Below, one piece after another: positions 27,490 through 33,410 of a stretch of DNA of 33,410 nucleotides. This DNA comes from Prevotella sp. GTDB taxonomy: Bacteria > Bacteroidota > Bacteroidia > Bacteroidales > Bacteroidaceae. The number at the start of each line of letters is the position of its first letter. Positions within the stretch are counted from its first letter, which is position 1. The translations under genes were made by a program, and so were the position numbers. The notes under the pieces were generated by a model. The model searched no databases. It had not been told where the DNA came from and saw only the letters and a program-made list of their open reading frames with translations. The stretch is taken from assembly GCA_017524385.1 (NCBI GenBank), contig JAFWSS010000137.1, positions 1-33,410 on the forward strand, read 5' to 3'.

Positions 27490-27675
27490 TTAATCTGAGT
27501 GATCGGAGTAATCGGAGTGGTCGGAGTAATCGGAGTAATCGGAGTAATCGGAGTGGTAGGAAATTACGACATTAGTATTGTCATTCGCGGAGTAATGTCT
27601 TTAACTTCGAGCGTAGCGATAACTTCTCTAACTTCTCTAACTTCTTAATTCTATCTTCTCTCCCTTCTCTCCCTT
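27490..27675. repeat. Inverted arrays with GACATTA/TAATGTC centre between dnaJ and folC
   Basis: Left part: nine-bp TCGGAGTAA units (27491-27560). Centre: GACATTA (27568-27574) and TAATGTC (27593-27599), exact inverted copies 18 bp apart. Right part: TAACTTCTC and CTTCTCTCC units (27600-27675) against the dnaJ stop codon. On the coding strand it is purine-rich next to the dnaJ stop and pyrimidine-rich next to the folC start. The order is that of the S23 element, without the gene. Confidence 0.8.
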
Positions 27676-27682
27676 CTCAACT

Positions 27683-28834
27683 TCAATTATTGAAATAGTC
27701 CTTGAAACGTTGGAAGATGCTCTGCTTCGTGGTTTTGTCGCTTTTGAAATTGTCGCTTTTCTGCATTTTCTCCAAAGCTTCGCGCTCTTCACGGGTGAGT
27801 GTCTTCGGCACATAGATGCTGATGTTGACGATGATGTCGCCCGTCCCATGGCCGTAGCCTTGTACGGCGGGGAGGCCTTTGCCGCGCAGTCGCTTTGTGG
27901 TGCCGGGCTGGATGCCGGGTTCGAGGTTGATTTTGAGGTTCTTGCCATCGACGGTGGGGATTTTCACCTCGCCGCCGAGAGCAGCCGTGGGGAAGTCGAG
28001 CAAGAGGTTGTATATCAAGTCGTTGTCTTGGCGTACGAAGGTGCTGTTCTCTTCTTCGGAAATAAATACCTGGATGTCGCCGGGCACACCGTTGTGAATG
28101 CCGGCATTGCCCTTTCCTTGCATGGTGAGCACCATGCCGTCGGCCACGCCTGCGGGGATTTTGACTTCCACCACTTCCTCGCCTTTCACCACGCCGTCGC
28201 CCCCGCAGTGAGTGCACTTGTTTTTGACGATAGTGCCTTCACCATGGCAGTTGGGGCATGGGCCTTGCGACTGCATGATGCCGAAGAGAGTCTGCTTTGT
28301 CTGCACCGTGTAGCCGTTTCCGTGGCAGGTGGGACATGTCTCGGGGGCTCTGCCACCCTCGCAGCCCGTACCGTGGCAGTCGGGGCAGGTGATGTCTTTC
28401 TTCACGCGGAATTTCTTCGTCACGCCGCTGGCCACCTCTTGGAGGTCCAACTTCACTTTCAGCCGCAAGTCGCCGCCGCGGTATTTGTGCTGGCTGCTCC
28501 TTGCCTGTCCTCCTCCGAAACCTCCGAATCCGAAACCACCTTCGAAAACGCTGCCGAACATCGAGAAGATGTCCTCCATGGAGAATCCCGCTCCACCGAA
28601 GCCACCTCCGGGGGCGTTGAATCCGAACTGGTCGTATTGCTGGCGTTTCTGGGGGTCGTGAAGCACGTCGTAAGCCTCGGCGGCTTCCTTGAATTTCTCT
28701 TCGGCCTCCTTGTCGCCTGGATTGCGGTCGGGGTGGTATTTGATGGCGATCTTGCGATATGCTTTCTTGATCTCATCCTCGCTGGCGTTTTTCGACACGC
28801 CAAGCACCTCGTAATAGTCTCTCTTCTCTGCCAT
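27683..28834 (-). CDS. dnaJ: Chaperone DnaJ
   Basis: DnaJ is the Hsp40 co-chaperone that stimulates DnaK ATPase and delivers unfolded proteins. The 383-residue product has all domains: J domain with HPD in [10 protein letters not shown], Gly/Phe-rich region ([20 protein letters not shown]), and four zinc motifs [24 protein letters not shown] and CTHCGGDG. The C-terminal substrate domain follows. It is nine bp downstream of grpE, in one operon. The gap before folC holds an inverted array. Confidence 0.97.
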   Translation of the reverse strand: MAEKRDYYEVLGVSKNASEDEIKKAYRKIAIKYHPDRNPGDKEAEEKFKEAAEAYDVLHDPQKRQQYDQFGFNAPGGGFGGAGFSMEDIFSMFGSVFEGGFGFGGFGGGQARSSQHKYRGGDLRLKVKLDLQEVASGVTKKFRVKKDITCPDCHGTGCEGGRAPETCPTCHGNGYTVQTKQTLFGIMQSQGPCPNCHGEGTIVKNKCTHCGGDGVVKGEEVVEVKIPAGVADGMVLTMQGKGNAGIHNGVPGDIQVFISEEENSTFVRQDNDLIYNLLLDFPTAALGGEVKIPTVDGKNLKINLEPGIQPGTTKRLRGKGLPAVQGYGHGTGDIIVNISIYVPKTLTREEREALEKMQKSDNFKSDKTTKQSIFQRFKDYFNN

Positions 28835-28843
28835 TGCGATTGC

Positions 28844-29446
28844 TTATTGTCCTACTGCCACTTTGGCATAACGGATGACTTTGCCGTTGAGCGTGTAGCC
28901 CGTCTGGACACAGTCGATTACTTTGCCTTTCTTGTCGTCTCCCATACCTGGAACCATGGCGATGGCCTCGTGGTAGTCGGTGTTGAAGTCCTCGCCGACG
29001 GTGGCTACCAATGCCACGCCCTCGCCTTCAAGGATTTTCAGGAATTTCTTGTAAATCAATTCCATACCTTCACGAAGGGTGGCCACGTCATCGGTGTTCT
29101 TTCCATTGGCGATGGCTCGCTCCATGTCATCGATGATGGGGAGGATTTTCGTGATGGTCTTCTCTCCGCCATTGAGGATGAGTTCGGTCTTTTCCTTGAG
29201 TGTGCGCTTGCGGTAGTTGTCGAATTCAGCCACCTTGCGCATGTATTTGTCGTTCAGCTCTTCGATTTTTTTGTTGGCCAACTCCAAAGGGTCGCATTCT
29301 TCCACCACTTCTACCTCTACATTGTCTGCCGAGGTGTCATCAGCGGCTTCCTCTTCTTGTGGATTCTCCACGTTGCTGCTTTCCTTTTCTTGTGCGGTCA
29401 ATTCCTCTTCCAGCTCTTCAGCCTTTTTTTCTTTATTCTCGTCCAT
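28844..29446 (-). CDS. grpE: Nucleotide exchange factor GrpE
   Basis: GrpE releases ADP from DnaK. The 200-residue product has an acidic, Glu-rich N-terminus, a coiled-coil region (LANKKIEELNDKYMRKVAEF, DNYRKRT) and the conserved C-terminal beta domain with MVPGMGDDKKGKVIDCVQTG and YTLNGKVIRYAKVAVGQ. The ATG at 29446 is preceded by AAGAAAGGAAAAG, a plausible ribosome site. dnaJ follows after nine bp. Confidence 0.95.
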   Translation of the reverse strand: MDENKEKKAEELEEELTAQEKESSNVENPQEEEAADDTSADNVEVEVVEECDPLELANKKIEELNDKYMRKVAEFDNYRKRTLKEKTELILNGGEKTITKILPIIDDMERAIANGKNTDDVATLREGMELIYKKFLKILEGEGVALVATVGEDFNTDYHEAIAMVPGMGDDKKGKVIDCVQTGYTLNGKVIRYAKVAVGQ

Positions 29447-29514
29447 GATGTTGTTGTTTTTGGTCTTTTCCTTTCTTTTAGCAAAAACCTTGCCAAAATG
29501 ACGATTTCGTTTGC

Positions 29515-31290
<1,776 letters not shown>

Positions 31291-31292
31291 CA

Positions 31293-31322
31293 GCCAAATT
31301 TCGATAGTCAACTTTCGCAAGC
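31293..31322 (+). other. Leader motif shared with 2191-2220
   Basis: GCCAAATTTCGATAGTCAAC and TTTCGCAAGC at the start of the fhs leader is a near copy of the leader of the secreted hypothetical at 1439-2104. Confidence 0.6.
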
Positions 31323-31351
31323 GAGGAAAAATCAAGGTGTAAAGTAAGGTT

Positions 31352-31411
31352 ATGAAGATGTATGGATGGCCTCTTTGTAAGTGTACATATGTCCCTTTAA
31401 CTCCTTTTTAA
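31352..31411 (+). CDS. Possible 19-codon leader ORF of fhs
   Basis: ATG at 31352 opens a short frame ([19 protein letters not shown]) that stops at 31409-31411, 22 bp before fhs. Its last third is encoded by the tandem array. AAGG lies two bases before the ATG, too near for a normal ribosome site. It may be chance; a role as a leader peptide is speculative. Confidence 0.2.
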   Translation: MKMYGWPLCKCTYVPLTPF

Positions 31412-31430
31412 CTCCCCTTTAACTCCTAAA
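31384..31430 (+). repeat. TTTAACTCC tandem array with CATATGTC head in the fhs leader
   Basis: TACATATGTCCC is followed by about four TTTAACTCC-type units and ends three bases before the fhs start codon. It is the inverted counterpart of 1209-1268. Confidence 0.85.
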
Positions 31431-31433
31431 AAA

Positions 31434-33104
31434 ATGACAGACATAGAAATAGCACGTGCGACGAAACTGGCTCCCATCACAGAGGTAGCCGAGAAAATGG
31501 GCATCCCTCAAGAGGGTGTGGAGAACTATGGCAATCACATCGCCAAAATCGATGAACGGTTGATAGACGAGAAGAAAGTAGCCAAGCATAAACTGATATT
31601 GGTCACCTCCATCAGTCCCACAAAGGCCGGCATTGGCAAGACCACCGTCAGCATTGGCCTCTCGTTAGGACTTGCCAAAATCGGCAAGCGCGCCACCGTG
31701 GCATTGCGTGAGCCATCTCTTGGCCCCTGCTTTGGCATCAAGGGAGGTGCTGCCGGAGGAGGCTATGCACAGGTGCTGCCCATGGAGAAAATCAACCTCC
31801 ACTTCACTGGTGATTTCCATGCCGTCACTTCTGCTCACAACACCATTGCGGCTCTGCTCGACAATTACCTTTTCCATCACAGGGGCGAGGGGTTGCTCAG
31901 GGAAATCTATTGGAAACGTGTGCTCGATGTCAACGACCGCTCGCTGCGCAACGTGACCATCGGACAGCAGGGCGAGGGTGTGGAGAGACAAACAGGATTT
32001 GACATCACGTCTGCCTCAGAACTCATGGCCATCCTTTGCCTTGCCAGCAGCATCGATGACCTGCGCCGTCGCATAGGCAACATCATCCTGGGCATCACTC
32101 GAGACTCACGGCCCTTTACCGTCAACGACCTGAATGCCACGGGTGCGGTCACTGCACTGCTGCTCGACGCCGTGCACCCCAACCTCGTCCAGACTACGGA
32201 ACAGACACCGGCACTCATTCACGGAGGACCGTTCGCCAATATCGCCCACGGATGCTCGTCGGTGCTGGCCACCAAGGTGGCCCTCACCTATTGCGACTAT
32301 GTCGTGACGGAGGCTGGATTCGGTGCCGACCTCGGGGCGGAGAAATTCTTCGACATCAAATGCCGGAAAGCAGGGTTGCAACCCGCCCTCACCGTCATCG
32401 TGGTCACCACCCAGGGCCTGAAAATGCATGGCGGAATCCCTATCGACCGCATCAAGGAACCTAATATGAAAGGACTTGAGACAGGATTCCTCAATATGGA
32501 CAGACACATCCGCAACCTGTGGTCATTCGGGCAGAGGGTGGTTGTGGCCATCAACCATTTCGACTTTGACAGGGAAGAGGAAATCGACTGCATACGCCGC
32601 CATTGCAAGGAGTTGGGTGTCGACTGCGCCATCAACAACGCGTTTGCAGAAGGTGGCGAAGGAGCCCGCCAACTCGCACAAATGGTGGTCGACAACATCA
32701 GTCGCAAACCATCGCAGCCGCTTCGCTACGCTTATAGCGACAAGGACGACATCACCACGAAGATAGAAAAGGTGTGTAAGAACATCTATGGAGCCGCCAC
32801 CGTCACCTACAGCGAGAAGGCAAAGGCGCAGCTTCATGAGATGCAACTCATTTTCGGAAAAGACGGTGATGTGTGGAAATACCCTGTTTGTATCGCCAAG
32901 ACGCAGTTCTCCTTCTCGGCCGATGCCAAGCAATATGGAAGTCCCGAGGGCTTCGACATCTTCATTCGTGAAATCATCGTCAATGCCGGTTCAGAGATGA
33001 TTGTGGCCATTGCAGGCAAGATGATGCGCATGCCAGGACTCCCCAAGACACCACAAGCCGAGAATGTAGATGTGGTTGACGGCCATATCGTGGGGCTATC
33101 GTGA
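31434..33104 (+). CDS. fhs: Formate-tetrahydrofolate ligase
   Basis: The enzyme makes 10-formyltetrahydrofolate from formate, tetrahydrofolate and ATP. The 556-residue product has the normal length. Features: P-loop region [75 protein letters not shown] and, at the C-terminus, [17 protein letters not shown]. It is the only major plus-strand gene in the right two thirds. The A-rich stretch AAAAAA directly before the ATG, and not a Shine-Dalgarno sequence, fits Bacteroidetes initiation. Confidence 0.96.
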   Translation: MTDIEIARATKLAPITEVAEKMGIPQEGVENYGNHIAKIDERLIDEKKVAKHKLILVTSISPTKAGIGKTTVSIGLSLGLAKIGKRATVALREPSLGPCFGIKGGAAGGGYAQVLPMEKINLHFTGDFHAVTSAHNTIAALLDNYLFHHRGEGLLREIYWKRVLDVNDRSLRNVTIGQQGEGVERQTGFDITSASELMAILCLASSIDDLRRRIGNIILGITRDSRPFTVNDLNATGAVTALLLDAVHPNLVQTTEQTPALIHGGPFANIAHGCSSVLATKVALTYCDYVVTEAGFGADLGAEKFFDIKCRKAGLQPALTVIVVTTQGLKMHGGIPIDRIKEPNMKGLETGFLNMDRHIRNLWSFGQRVVVAINHFDFDREEEIDCIRRHCKELGVDCAINNAFAEGGEGARQLAQMVVDNISRKPSQPLRYAYSDKDDITTKIEKVCKNIYGAATVTYSEKAKAQLHEMQLIFGKDGDVWKYPVCIAKTQFSFSADAKQYGSPEGFDIFIREIIVNAGSEMIVAIAGKMMRMPGLPKTPQAENVDVVDGHIVGLS

Positions 33105-33112
33105 CATTTCCT

Positions 33113-33221
33113 TTTCGAAGTTAAAGAAGTTAATGAAGTTAATGAAGTTAATGAATTAATGAATTAATGAAGTTATCGAAGTTAATGAAGTTATCGAAGT
33201 TAATGAAGTTATCGAAGTTAA
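33113..33221 (+). repeat. 9-bp GAAGTTAAT/GAAGTTATC tandem array after fhs
   Basis: About twelve 9-bp units begin a few bases past the fhs stop codon and end in GACATATG (33221-33228). The gap 33105-33410 otherwise holds the right 29-bp inverted repeat and a short open frame that runs off the window. Confidence 0.9.
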
Positions 33222-33270
33222 TGACATATGATTTGCCAATGGCATCTCCTTTCCCCGACAATTGTCTCTA

Positions 33271-33299
33271 ACTTAAGTTTCGGAAGTAAAAACACCTTA
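33271..33299. repeat. Right copy of the 29-bp inverted repeat
   Basis: ACTTAAGTTTCGGAAGTAAA followed by AACACCTTA is the reverse complement of 1-29 with one mismatch. Confidence 0.8.
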
Positions 33300-33320
33300 C
33301 AAAACTAGGATTTATCTTGT

Positions 33321-33410
33321 ATGGCTACCGGTTGTGAAGTGAAGCCCGAAGGGCTGGGACGACCACAGGCAGGTGGTGGAGCGAAGCGTAACCCCTGCTT
33401 GACGATGATA
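33321..33410 (+). CDS. Possible short ORF, cut by the window end
   Basis: ATG at 33321 opens 30 codons (MATGCEVKPEGLGRPQAGGG then AKRNPCLTMI) without a stop. The DNA also forms hairpins, AGCCC-GAA-GGGCT and CCAC-AGGCAG-GTGG, so it may be a structured repeat and not a gene. No ribosome site or promoter was seen. I cannot assign a function. Confidence 0.25.
   Translation, partial: MATGCEVKPEGLGRPQAGGGAKRNPCLTMI

Noticed and set aside
31297-31433. Riboswitch in the fhs leader
   Set aside because: I saw no tetrahydrofolate, purine or other known riboswitch core; the leader is a shared motif plus a tandem array.
33113-33221. CRISPR array
   Set aside because: The units are 9 bp with no spacers, and no cas genes are present.

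Overview
The window looks like a chromosomal segment from a Bacteroidales bacterium, most likely Prevotella-like. Evidence: promoters of the Bacteroidetes type (TTG, 19-20 bp, TAnnTTTG) instead of -35/-10 boxes; few Shine-Dalgarno sequences; a NUDIX-type arabinose regulator; a secreted protein ending in a dockerin; a Bacteroidales-type carboxynorspermidine dehydrogenase. Assignment to genus is inference. I saw no rRNA, tRNA, CRISPR array or transposase gene.

Layout. 1-1210 (+): a small lipoprotein with a DnaJ-type zinc site, then a secreted cohesin-like/dockerin protein. 1439-8852 (-): a secreted hypothetical, recA, carboxynorspermidine dehydrogenase, a possible NYN/PIN-like protein, an OprO/P-type porin, rlmD and an HD-domain protein. 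9065-21676 (-): one long sugar operon read as galM (lipoprotein), SSS sodium symporter, araR, araD, araA, an S23-family four-helix-bundle gene, araB, GH51 arabinofuranosidase, tkt, rpiB, ending at a strong intrinsic terminator. 21859-26012 (-): a second operon, galM, MFS (FucP/GluP-type) transporter, a broken S23-family gene, galK, also ending at a strong terminator. 26188-31131 (-): folC, dnaJ, grpE, an ABC-F protein. 31434-33104 (+): fhs.

The sugar genes form a coherent arabinose/galactose pathway. Arabinofuranosidase frees L-arabinose, a mutarotase and transporters take it in, AraA-AraB-AraD make D-xylulose 5-phosphate, and transketolase plus RpiB feed the pentose phosphate pathway. Both operons start with a galM, and each is preceded by a similar AAAAGTGT-n7-ACACTTTT dyad next to a recognisable promoter. 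I propose these as AraR operators.

The most unusual property is between the genes. Nearly every gap holds an imperfect tandem array with a 7-11 bp unit. The word differs from gap to gap. On the coding strand the arrays are usually purine-rich just after a stop codon and pyrimidine-rich just before a start codon, so several gaps form long imperfect inverted repeats. Two such inverted arrays enclose an S23-family gene (one intact, one frameshifted), which recalls the stem-plus-ORF layout of 23S rRNA intervening sequences, here sitting inside sugar operons. A 29-bp inverted repeat also lies at the two edges of the window.
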